Source: JBBSGC01 sp038254525 (GTDB lineage Bacteria; Actinomycetota; Actinomycetes; Propionibacteriales; Nocardioidaceae). Taken from it: 14,805 nucleotides of DNA. The position numbers were made by a program, and so were the translations under genes. This document shows, one piece after another, positions 1-5,751 of this stretch (the stretch's first letter is position 1; the number at the start of each line of letters is the position of its first letter). The stretch lies in contig JBBSGC010000042.1 in the NCBI GenBank assembly GCA_038254525.1, forward strand, positions 1-14,805. Reading direction: 5' to 3'. The notes under the pieces were generated by a model. The model was not told the origin of the DNA. It did not search any database and saw only the letters and a list, made by a program, of their open reading frames with translations.

Positions 1-114
1 ACGGTGGGCGACGGCACGGTGGGCGACGGCACGGTGGGCGACGGCACGGTGGGCGACGGCACGGTGGGCGACGGCACGGTGGGCGACGGCACGGTGGGCG
101 ACGGCACGGTGGGG
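1..114. repeat. 15-bp tandem repeat coding for a VPSPT array
   Basis: Seven exact copies of ACGGTGGGCGACGGC are followed by a 9-bp partial copy, and the array may continue beyond the left edge. The period is a multiple of three and the array lies in frame inside the minus-strand DUF5667 gene, where each unit reads Val-Pro-Ser-Pro-Thr. It is therefore a coding minisatellite that makes a Pro/Ser/Thr-rich tail, not a CRISPR array (no spacers). The copies are identical at the DNA level, including third positions, which points to recent expansion or slippage. Confidence 0.95.
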
Positions 115-1244
115 GTGCCGGCACCGCCGGTTGAGCCCCCGCCGGAGCCGGCTGTGCCGGCGCCGGGCAGCGGGTCCGAACCTCCTGGCGCCGGACCGTT
201 ACCGGCGCCGCCGCCACCGGTGGTCAGGCCACTCCCGCCGTTCCTACCGCCGCCGATCGGCAACGGCAGGATGCCGTGCTTGCCCGGAGTGCCACCATGC
301 TGCGCGCCGTTGAGGTGCACGCGTGGGTGAAGCGGCAGGTCGCCCGGCACCGTCTGCAGAATCATCGGCGGCAGGCTCAGTGCTGTGGTGAGGAGCCCGT
401 CCTGGAGTGTGCCCGGCAGCGCCGTGGCCAGCTGCACGGTGCCGCCCACCGAGCAAGCCGGACAGACCTCGCCGGTGTCGGCGACGAGGCCGTTGACCGT
501 CCGGGCGGCGTCGGCGTAGGCAGCAGCCGTCGCGGTTGGCAGCTGCGTCGACAGCAGGCCGAGCTCCTGCGCGGCAGTCGCAGTGAAACTCTGCAGCGGC
601 TGCAGGGTGCTGGTCGACGGGTTGCTCTGGTAGGAGGTGATCAGCAGCTGACCGCCGTCGCGCGCCTCGCTCGTGAAGTCGACCAAGGTCGCGTTGATCA
701 GCTGTGGCGTCTGTGGCGTCTGTGGCGCCGTGTCGCCGTGTCGAGTCAGCAGCCCCTGCACCTCGTCGAGCCGCGTATGCGCGTGGTCGAGCAGGATCCG
801 GCCGTCGGCGGTGTCGCCGGTGTGCACGAACAGATCGGCGCTCTCCGTCGCTCGCTTGACCGGGTAGAGGAAGTCACCGGGCAGTGCTTGTGCGCTGACC
901 GACACCAGCCCAACGCCGCCTCCGGCGACGACCACCGCGCCGGCCAGGCCCGCCAGGCGTCGGCGCAGGCCGAGCCCGCCGGCAGGCGCAGACTGCCTCG
1001 CTCCCTTGCGCGGTTGCTGCTTCGTGGCTGCAGCAGCCAGCGGGGCCAGCTCGGTACGCGCCGCCGAGACCAGTCGCTGCCGCAGGTCGGCATGCACGGC
1101 AAGATCCATCGCTGGCAGCTCGACGAGACGAATCGAGGCGACCAGCTCGACCAGCTCACGCACCCGCTCGGAGCGCGCCTCGGCTCGGCCGTCCACCGCA
1201 GCGGCGAACTCCTCGATCTCGCGGCGCGAGACTGGCGTGCTCAT
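1..1244 (-). CDS. DUF5667 membrane protein, probable RsbN-type anti-sigma factor (3' end off the window)
   Basis: The ATG at 1244 opens a frame with no stop before the left edge (at least 414 residues). GAGGA lies a few bases upstream of the ATG. Residues 1-95 are charged and cytoplasmic in character. A hydrophobic Gly/Ala/Val segment at about 97-119 looks like a single membrane span. It is followed by ALPGDFLYPVKRATE (about 120-134), the hallmark of DUF5667. An extracellular region follows, then a Gly-rich stretch (about 335-375) and VPSPT repeats (from about 377). The gene lies directly downstream of a BldN-like sigma gene. In Streptomyces the gene immediately downstream of bldN is rsbN, which encodes a membrane-anchored anti-sigma factor and has its own BldN-dependent promoter. 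By position and architecture I infer the same role; the first ~95 residues would bind the sigma factor. The repeat tail may span or attach to the cell wall. The family call is firm, the anti-sigma role is inferred. Confidence 0.82.
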   Translation of the reverse strand, partial: MSTPVSRREIEEFAAAVDGRAEARSERVRELVELVASIRLVELPAMDLAVHADLRQRLVSAARTELAPLAAAATKQQPRKGARQSAPAGGLGLRRRLAGLAGAVVVAGGGVGLVSVSAQALPGDFLYPVKRATESADLFVHTGDTADGRILLDHAHTRLDEVQGLLTRHGDTAPQTPQTPQLINATLVDFTSEARDGGQLLITSYQSNPSTSTLQPLQSFTATAAQELGLLSTQLPTATAAAYADAARTVNGLVADTGEVCPACSVGGTVQLATALPGTLQDGLLTTALSLPPMILQTVPGDLPLHPRVHLNGAQHGGTPGKHGILPLPIGGGRNGGSGLTTGGGGAGNGPAPGGSDPLPGAGTAGSGGGSTGGAGTPTVPSPTVPSPTVPSPTVPSPTVPSPTVPSPTVPSPT

Positions 1245-1299
1245 CGTGTCGTCCTCGGGTTGCCGGTGTGGCCGGCGCGCATGGGTGAACCTGTCTCGA

Positions 1300-1328
1300 C
1301 CAACGAGACGCGGCTCCGCGGAGTTACG
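1300..1328 (-). promoter_or_regulatory. Candidate BldN-dependent promoter for the DUF5667/RsbN-like gene
   Basis: On the minus strand CGTAAC (1328-1323) and CGTTGG (1305-1300) are separated by 17 bases, in the 88-bp gap between the sigma stop and the DUF5667 start. As I recall, the Streptomyces BldN promoters use CGTAAC-like -35 and CGTTG-like -10 elements with a similar spacing. Transcription would start near 1293, giving a leader of about 50 bases. The -10 element overlaps a 6-bp inverted repeat (GTCTCG 1293-1298 and CGAGAC 1304-1309). The assignment rests on remembered consensus and on gene context. Confidence 0.45.
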
Positions 1329-1332
1329 TTGG

Positions 1333-2118
1333 TCATCGCAGGTCCTCGGGGACGAGCTTGGCCAGGTTGCGGACCGCTCTCAGCTGCAGCTGCTTGACCG
1401 CGCCCTCGCTGCGGCCGAGCGAGGCTGCGGTCTCCGCGATCGACAAGCCCTGGCAGAAGCGCAGCACCAGGCAGTCGAGCTGTTCGGGCGCCAGCTTTCG
1501 CATCGCCTCGACGAGGGCGGCGCTGGTGAGCGAGGCCAGCACCTGGGTCTCCGGGCCGGCACCGGTGTCCACCCGCTCGGGAACCTCGTTCGCGACTACC
1601 TCGAGCCTGGAGCGGCTGGACTTGTAGTGGTCGGTGACCAGATTGCGGGCGATGGTGGTCAGCCAGGCGCCGAAGTCACGGCCCTGCCAGGTGAACGAGG
1701 AGATCGAGCGCAAGGCCCGGAAGAACGTCTCACTGGTGAGGTCCTCGGCCAGCGCGGCCTGGCCCAGTCGTGCGTACAGGAAGCGGTAGATCCGGTCGGC
1801 GTAGTGGTCGTAGAGGAGTCCGAACGCCTCGGCGTCGCCGGCTCTGGCGAGGTCGACCAGTGCCGCGATCCGGTCGGTGCCGGGGTCCTCCCCTCCCGAC
1901 GGGCCGTCGACCCGACCGGATCGGCCACGTCCCGCGGCCCCACCGGAGCTCCGGGCGGGGCGTCGCGACGCTCGCACGTCGGCGCCGCTGAGCAGTAGGG
2001 ATTCGAGAGCGGACTCGGCCCCGGGGGCGGCGGGCACGGCTAGCACGAGCGCGACGGCGCGCCGCAGCACTTCGAACCCGGTGGCCGGCAGCGCCACGAT
2101 TGGACCGGGAGGCCCCAT
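1333..2118 (-). CDS. bldN: BldN-like ECF RNA polymerase sigma factor
   Basis: A 261-residue sigma factor that would direct RNA polymerase to a dedicated promoter set; in Streptomyces BldN drives chaplin, rodlin and bldM transcription during aerial growth. Sigma region 2 lies at about 97-170 (AFGLLYDHYADRIYRFLY, then AEDLTSETFFRALRSI, FTWQGRDFGAWL, and IARNLVTDHYKSSRSRLEV). Region 4 lies at about 200-257 (LVLRFCQGLSIAETAASLGR helix-turn-helix, then EGAVKQLQLRAVRNL). Residues 1-85 form an extension beginning MGPPGPIVALPATGFEVLRR. Streptomyces BldN has a similar extension and total length (about 269 residues) and is made as a processed pro-sigma. The ATG at 2118 is chosen because GGAGGG (2130-2125) precedes it by 6 bases; the frame stays open upstream to 2280 without a comparable site. 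The next gene on this strand is its likely anti-sigma factor. Calling it BldN assumes orthology; its targets in this organism are unknown. Confidence 0.88.
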   Translation of the reverse strand: MGPPGPIVALPATGFEVLRRAVALVLAVPAAPGAESALESLLLSGADVRASRRPARSSGGAAGRGRSGRVDGPSGGEDPGTDRIAALVDLARAGDAEAFGLLYDHYADRIYRFLYARLGQAALAEDLTSETFFRALRSISSFTWQGRDFGAWLTTIARNLVTDHYKSSRSRLEVVANEVPERVDTGAGPETQVLASLTSAALVEAMRKLAPEQLDCLVLRFCQGLSIAETAASLGRSEGAVKQLQLRAVRNLAKLVPEDLR

Positions 2119-2124
2119 CCTGCT

Positions 2125-2130
2125 CCCTCC
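2125..2130 (-). promoter_or_regulatory. Strong ribosome binding site fixing the sigma factor start
   Basis: GGAGGG on the minus strand lies 6 bases before the ATG at 2118. It favours this start over the in-frame upstream starts and gives a protein with the length and N-terminal extension of BldN. Confidence 0.75.
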
Positions 2131-2165
2131 GCCCCGGTGCAGCTGCCACCGGAGCCGTCCGCGCG

Positions 2166-2185
2166 ATCGTACCGGCGGTCGCCGG
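2166..2185 (-). promoter_or_regulatory. Possible -10 element with adjacent dyad upstream of the sigma gene
   Basis: TACGAT on the minus strand (2171-2166) fits the TANNNT -10 pattern and would give a leader of about 40 bases to the ATG at 2118. A perfect dyad CCGGCG-GT-CGCCGG (2172-2185) lies directly upstream. No convincing -35 is visible, and short GC dyads are frequent in such DNA, so this is weak. Confidence 0.25.
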
Positions 2186-2254
2186 GAGCCACCACCGCTT
2201 CGCCGAACGGTCGTCGACGACGGCCGCAGCACGGGCCCGTGGGAGACTGCCGCG

Positions 2255-2527
2255 GTGACCTGTGACTCCGCCGCCGGCACGCCCCGAGAGCGGGTGCTGG
2301 TCTACGGCAAGCCGGGCTGTCACCTGTGTGCCACCGCCGAAGAGGTGGTGACTGCGGTGTGCGCCGAGCTCGGCGTGAGCTGGCGTCGGGTGGACATCAG
2401 TCGCGACGCGGCGCTGATGCGTCACTACGGGGAGCAGATCCCGGTGGTCTTCGTCGACGGGCGTCAGCACGACTTCTGGCGGGTCGACTCCGCCCGCCTC
2501 CGCGCCGCCCTCACCGCCCATCCGTGA
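2255..2527 (+). CDS. Glutaredoxin-family small thiol-disulfide protein
   Basis: A 90-residue protein with the thioredoxin-like fold pattern: a first strand RVLVYGKPGCHLC carrying a CHLC dithiol site (residues 22-25), then an amphipathic helix (AEEVVTAVCAELG), and QIPVVFVDG, which has the cis-proline of the fold. The length and the KPGCHLC motif match the short actinobacterial glutaredoxin-family proteins often found near rex/hemA. It would reduce disulfides or mixed disulfides in the cytoplasm, probably with mycothiol; the partner cannot be told from sequence. The GTG at 2255 is chosen because the protein then starts about 13 residues before the first strand and GGGAG lies about 10 bases upstream. 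An in-frame reading continues further upstream but overlaps the divergent sigma gene. The gene is divergent from the sigma factor and in the same direction as rex, separated from it by about 200 bp that hold the rex control region. Confidence 0.82.
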   Translation: MTCDSAAGTPRERVLVYGKPGCHLCATAEEVVTAVCAELGVSWRRVDISRDAALMRHYGEQIPVVFVDGRQHDFWRVDSARLRAALTAHP

Positions 2528-2554
2528 GTTCCGACCGCCCATCCGTGACTTCTG
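2513..2554 (+). repeat. 21-bp imperfect tandem duplication across the glutaredoxin stop codon
   Basis: ACCGCCCATCCGTGA occurs at 2513-2527 and again at 2534-2548, and the 21-base units match at 18 positions. The first copy contains the end and TGA stop of the glutaredoxin gene, so the second copy duplicates the stop outside the gene. CCGCCCA of the second copy (2535-2541) can also pair with TGGGCGG at 2563-2569, a possible weak terminator stem with a long loop. Confidence 0.8.
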
Positions 2555-2604
2555 ATCGCACCTGGGCGGCCGCGCGCGCTGCGGTTCGCCGGGATCCGGC
2601 GCGA

Positions 2605-2624
2605 CGCGTGAGCCACCTCACGCG
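2605..2624. promoter_or_regulatory. Perfect 8-bp inverted repeat between glutaredoxin and rex
   Basis: CGCGTGAG-CCAC-CTCACGCG is an exact dyad with a 4-base loop, 15 bases upstream of the candidate Rex operator and -35. It could be the terminator hairpin of the glutaredoxin gene (a TTTT run follows only at 2637-2640) or a protein-binding site for the rex promoter. The sequence does not decide between the two. Confidence 0.5.
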
Positions 2625-2638
2625 CACCCGCGCCGATT

Positions 2639-2667
2639 TTGTTCCCGCGTTCACAAGCTCTTAGAGT
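2639..2667 (+). promoter_or_regulatory. Candidate rex operon promoter with overlapping Rex operator
   Basis: TTGTTCCCGCGTTCACAA at 2639-2656 matches the Streptomyces Rex operator (TTGTGAACGCGTTCACAA) at 15 of 18 positions. The right half is perfect and all three mismatches lie in the left half. The same bases hold a plausible -35 (TTGTTC, 2639-2644) placed 17 bases before a -10 (TAGAGT, 2662-2667), giving a leader of about 60 bases to rex. Rex bound here would block polymerase when NADH is low. In Streptomyces coelicolor rex-hemACD is known to be autorepressed by Rex from such a site. Confidence 0.72.
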
Positions 2668-2732
2668 GGGGGGCACCGCCGCCCCTCCGGCCGCCGCCGC
2701 GAAAGTCCACGGGCGAGCGCCACAGGAGCATC

Positions 2733-3485
2733 GTGACCCAAGCACGTATCCGCCGCGCAGCGACGGACGCCGCCCTGCGACCTGGACGCGGCATCCCGGA
2801 GGCCTCCGTGGCCCGCCTGCCGATTTATCTGCGCGCCCTCTCCGCGCTGTCCGATCGCGACATCGCGACCTCCTCGTCCGAGGAGCTGGCGCAGGCGGCC
2901 GGTGTCAACTCGGCAAAACTCCGCAAGGACCTGTCGTACCTCGGCTCCTACGGCACCCGCGGAGTCGGCTACGACGTCGAGTACCTGCGCTACCAGATCG
3001 CCCGCGAGCTCGGGCTCACCCAGGACTGGCGCGTCGTGATCATCGGCGTCGGCAACCTCGGCCAGGCCCTGGCCAACTACGCCGGGTTCAGCACTCGCGG
3101 CTTCCGCATAGTCGCGCTGGTGGACGCGGATCCGGCTCGGGTCGGCCAGCGCATCGGTGACCACACGATCCACGGGGTGGAAAAGCTGGAGACGCTGGTC
3201 GCGGAGCACAACGTGTCCATCGGGGTCATCACGACGCCGGCCAGCTCGGCGCAGAGGGTGGCCGATCGGCTCGTGGCGGCCGGTGTCTCGAGCATCCTCA
3301 ACTTCGCCCCGGCGGTCATCTCGGTCCCCGACGGGGTCGACGTACGCAAGGTGGACCTGTCGATCGAGCTGCAGATCCTCGCCTACCACGAGCAGCGCAA
3401 GACCCTCTCCTGTGGCGACAGCACCGTCACCCGCCTGCGGTCGGACGTGCTCCAGGTCGTGACCCCCGCGGTGGGCTCCCAGTGA
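2733..3485 (+). CDS. rex: Redox-sensing transcriptional repressor Rex
   Basis: A 250-residue repressor of the Rex family, close to the usual ~210-260. The N-terminal winged helix spans about 24-95 (SVARLPIYLRALSALSDRD, then SSEELAQAAGVNSAKLRKDL and YLGSYGTRGVGYDVEYL, which are family signatures). A Rossmann domain follows with GVGNLG at 105-110 and an acidic VDADP after the second strand, binding NADH/NAD+. NADH displaces Rex from its operators, so the regulon is switched on when respiration is limited. The GTG at 2733 is preceded by AGGAG at good spacing. It is the first gene of an operon whose next start (GTG 3482) overlaps its stop, so redox-controlled haem synthesis is the likely output. 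A near-consensus Rex operator upstream suggests autorepression. Confidence 0.96.
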   Translation: MTQARIRRAATDAALRPGRGIPEASVARLPIYLRALSALSDRDIATSSSEELAQAAGVNSAKLRKDLSYLGSYGTRGVGYDVEYLRYQIARELGLTQDWRVVIIGVGNLGQALANYAGFSTRGFRIVALVDADPARVGQRIGDHTIHGVEKLETLVAEHNVSIGVITTPASSAQRVADRLVAAGVSSILNFAPAVISVPDGVDVRKVDLSIELQILAYHEQRKTLSCGDSTVTRLRSDVLQVVTPAVGSQ

Positions 3486-4825
3486 GCGTGCTGGTGGTGG
3501 GGTTGTCGCACCGAACGGCCCCGGTCGACGTGCTGGAGCGGGTCGCTGTCGACGGAGCTGCCGCCGCGAAGCTGGCCACGGAGCTGCTGGGCAGCGAACA
3601 TGTAAGCGAGGCCGTCGTCGTCTCGACGTGCAACCGCGTCGAGCTGTACGTAGAGGTGGACCGGTTCCACGGCAGCGTCGACGATGTCTCGCAGATCCTC
3701 GTCGAACGCGCGGACACGCAGCGCGACGAGGTGCTGCCGCACCTGTTCGTGCACTACGACGAGGCAGCGGTCGCGCACCTTTTCCAGGTCACCTCGGGCC
3801 TCGACTCGATGGTCGTGGGAGAGACCCAGGTCCTCGGGCAGGTGAAGGTTGCACTGCAGCGGGCGCAGGAGCAGGGCAGCGTCGGGCCTTCGCTCAACGC
3901 CTTGTTCCAGCAGGCCCTGCGGGTCGGCAAGCGAGGCCATGCCGAGACCGATGTGGACTCGGCCGGTCGCTCGGTGGTCGCCGCCGCGCTCGACTCGGTG
4001 CAGAGGCGGCGCGGCGGGCTGGCTGGCTGCCGGGCGCTGGTCGTCGGCGCCGGGGCGATGGCCCGGTTGAGCGTCGCGACCCTGGCCACCCGGGGTGTCC
4101 AGGACCTCACCGTCGTCAACCGGACTGCCGAGCGCGCGGCGCGGTTGGCGGCCACGGTGGGCGGCGCCTGGCTCGAGTGGGATCGACTCGCGGCCGCCTT
4201 ACCCGACGCGGACGTCGTGGTCTCGTGCACCGGTGCGACCGGCGTCGTGATCGAGGAGCGTTCGGTGGCAGCCGCCGCCGCCGACCGCCTCCCCGGGCGC
4301 CCGTACGTGCTGGTCGACCTGGCTCTGCCACACGACATCGCGCCCGCGGTCGCCGACCTCGCGGGCGTTGAGCTGATCGGCCTGTCGACGCTGGTCGAGG
4401 AGCTGGCTGACACACCAGCGGCCGAGGCCGTGGAGCAGGTACGCGGCATCGTGGCCGCCGAAGTGGCCGCGTTCTTGGCCACCCGCACTGCAGCGCGGGT
4501 TGCGCCCACCGTGATCGCGCTCCGCTCGATGGCCACCGAGGTCGTAAGCACCGAGCTGCAGCGTCTAGACGGGCGGTTGCCGGACTTGGACCCGCGAGTG
4601 CGTGACGAGCTGGTGCTGACCGTGCGCCGGGTGGCCGACAAGCTGCTGCACAACCCGACGGTGCGGATCAAGGAGCTGGCCGGCACCACGAGCGGAGCGG
4701 ACTACGCCGACGCGCTGGCCGACCTGTTCGCACTGGACTCCGCCGCCGTCGACGCGTTGAGCAGGGCTGCGGTGCCCATGCCGGGGCCGGCGACGCCACC
4801 TGTGCCGGGGGAGGGGGCCCGATGA
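3482..4825 (+). CDS. hemA: Glutamyl-tRNA reductase
   Basis: HemA reduces glutamyl-tRNA(Glu) with NADPH to glutamate-1-semialdehyde, the first committed step of C5-pathway tetrapyrrole synthesis. Seen here: LVVGLSHRTAPV at the N-terminus; VVVSTCNRVELY with the catalytic Cys50 that forms the glutamyl thioester; SGLDSMVVGETQVLGQVK; an NADPH-binding region ALVVGAGAMARLSVATL (about 180-197) and VVNRT; and a C-terminal dimerisation helix region (RRVADKLLHNPTVRIKEL). At 447 residues it is in the normal bacterial range, with a Pro-rich C-terminal tail. The GTG start at 3482 overlaps the rex stop by four bases (GTGA), and its own TGA overlaps the hemC ATG, so translation is probably coupled along the operon. 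Confidence 0.97.
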   Translation: MSVLVVGLSHRTAPVDVLERVAVDGAAAAKLATELLGSEHVSEAVVVSTCNRVELYVEVDRFHGSVDDVSQILVERADTQRDEVLPHLFVHYDEAAVAHLFQVTSGLDSMVVGETQVLGQVKVALQRAQEQGSVGPSLNALFQQALRVGKRGHAETDVDSAGRSVVAAALDSVQRRRGGLAGCRALVVGAGAMARLSVATLATRGVQDLTVVNRTAERAARLAATVGGAWLEWDRLAAALPDADVVVSCTGATGVVIEERSVAAAAADRLPGRPYVLVDLALPHDIAPAVADLAGVELIGLSTLVEELADTPAAEAVEQVRGIVAAEVAAFLATRTAARVAPTVIALRSMATEVVSTELQRLDGRLPDLDPRVRDELVLTVRRVADKLLHNPTVRIKELAGTTSGADYADALADLFALDSAAVDALSRAAVPMPGPATPPVPGEGAR

Positions 4826-5751
4826 CTCCGCTGCGGATCGGGACCCGCGCCAGCGTGCTGGCCCGCGTCCAGAGCTCCATGGTCGCCGGTGTGCTGGCCG
4901 CCGAGCTGAGCCGCGACGTCGAGCTGGTCACGGTGACCACCGTCGGTGACGTCAGCGACCAACCGCTCACCGAGTTCGGGGGTCAGGGGGTTTTCGTCTC
5001 GGCACTTCGCGACGCGTTGCTGCGTGGCGAGGTCGACGTCGCGGTGCACTCGCTCAAGGATCTGCCCACCGCACCCGCCCACGGCATAGTGCTGGCCGCC
5101 GTGCCGCTCCGGGAGGATCCTCGAGACGTGCTCGTTGCGCGCGACGGGCTCACCCTCGGCGAGCTGCCGCGCGGCGCGCTGGTGGGCACCGGCTCGCCCC
5201 GGCGCACCGCACAGCTCAACGCGCTCGGGCTCGGCCTCGAGGTGGTCCCGATCCGCGGCAATGTCGACACCCGGCTGTCTCGGGTGGCCGACGGGAGCGT
5301 CGACGCAGTGGTGCTGGCTCGCGCCGGGCTGGCCCGGCTCGGGCAGCTCGAGCTTGTCACCGAGGCGCTCGACCCGCTGCAGATGCTGCCCGCGCCCGGG
5401 CAAGGCGCGCTTGCGGTCGAGTGCCGGGCCTCCGACCCAGGCCTCGCCGCCGAGCTCGGCCGCCTGCTCGACGACTTCCCGACCCGGGAGGCGGTCGCCG
5501 CCGAACGTTCGTTGCTCGCCACTCTCGAGGCCGGCTGCACCGCTCCAGTCGGTGGCCTGGCGGAGGTCGTCGACGGCGGGGACGGCGACGAGATCTGGCT
5601 CCGCGCGGTCGTGGCCGACGTCAGCGGCCGGCCCTTGATCCGTTCGTCGGCCACCGGACGACCGGGCCATGCCGAGCAGATCGGCCGCGAGCTCGCCGAG
5701 GCGATGCTGGCCGATGGAGCCGCCGAGATCGTCAAGGAGCCGGTGTCGTGA
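4822..5751 (+). CDS. hemC: Hydroxymethylbilane synthase (porphobilinogen deaminase)
   Basis: HemC polymerises four porphobilinogen molecules into hydroxymethylbilane on a covalent dipyrromethane primer. The 309-residue protein has the family signatures: LRIGTRASVLARVQS at the N-terminus, GVFVSALRDALLRGEVDVAVHSLKDLP (about 57-82), GTGSPRRTAQL (122-132), IRGNVDTRLSRV, LPAPGQGALAVECR, and LEAGCTAPVGG with the cofactor-bearing Cys239. The acidic catalytic residue lies in DVAVHSLKDLP. The ATG at 4822 overlaps the hemA stop (ATGA), and its TGA at 5749-5751 overlaps the next GTG. It is complete, with no unusual feature. Confidence 0.97.
   Translation: MTPLRIGTRASVLARVQSSMVAGVLAAELSRDVELVTVTTVGDVSDQPLTEFGGQGVFVSALRDALLRGEVDVAVHSLKDLPTAPAHGIVLAAVPLREDPRDVLVARDGLTLGELPRGALVGTGSPRRTAQLNALGLGLEVVPIRGNVDTRLSRVADGSVDAVVLARAGLARLGQLELVTEALDPLQMLPAPGQGALAVECRASDPGLAAELGRLLDDFPTREAVAAERSLLATLEAGCTAPVGGLAEVVDGGDGDEIWLRAVVADVSGRPLIRSSATGRPGHAEQIGRELAEAMLADGAAEIVKEPVS

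Noticed and set aside
1..114. CRISPR-like or DGTVG-repeat gene on the plus strand
   Set aside because: There are no spacers, and the plus-strand reading has no ribosome binding site or family similarity. The minus-strand frame continues into a recognisable DUF5667 protein.
276..1397. Long plus-strand open frame opposite the DUF5667 gene
   Set aside because: It has Arg/Gln-rich low-complexity composition typical of antisense frames in high-GC DNA, and no recognisable motif. The opposite strand is a conserved protein.
1877..2254. Longer N-terminus for the glutaredoxin protein
   Set aside because: It would overlap the divergent sigma gene and add more than 120 Arg/Pro-rich residues absent from the family.
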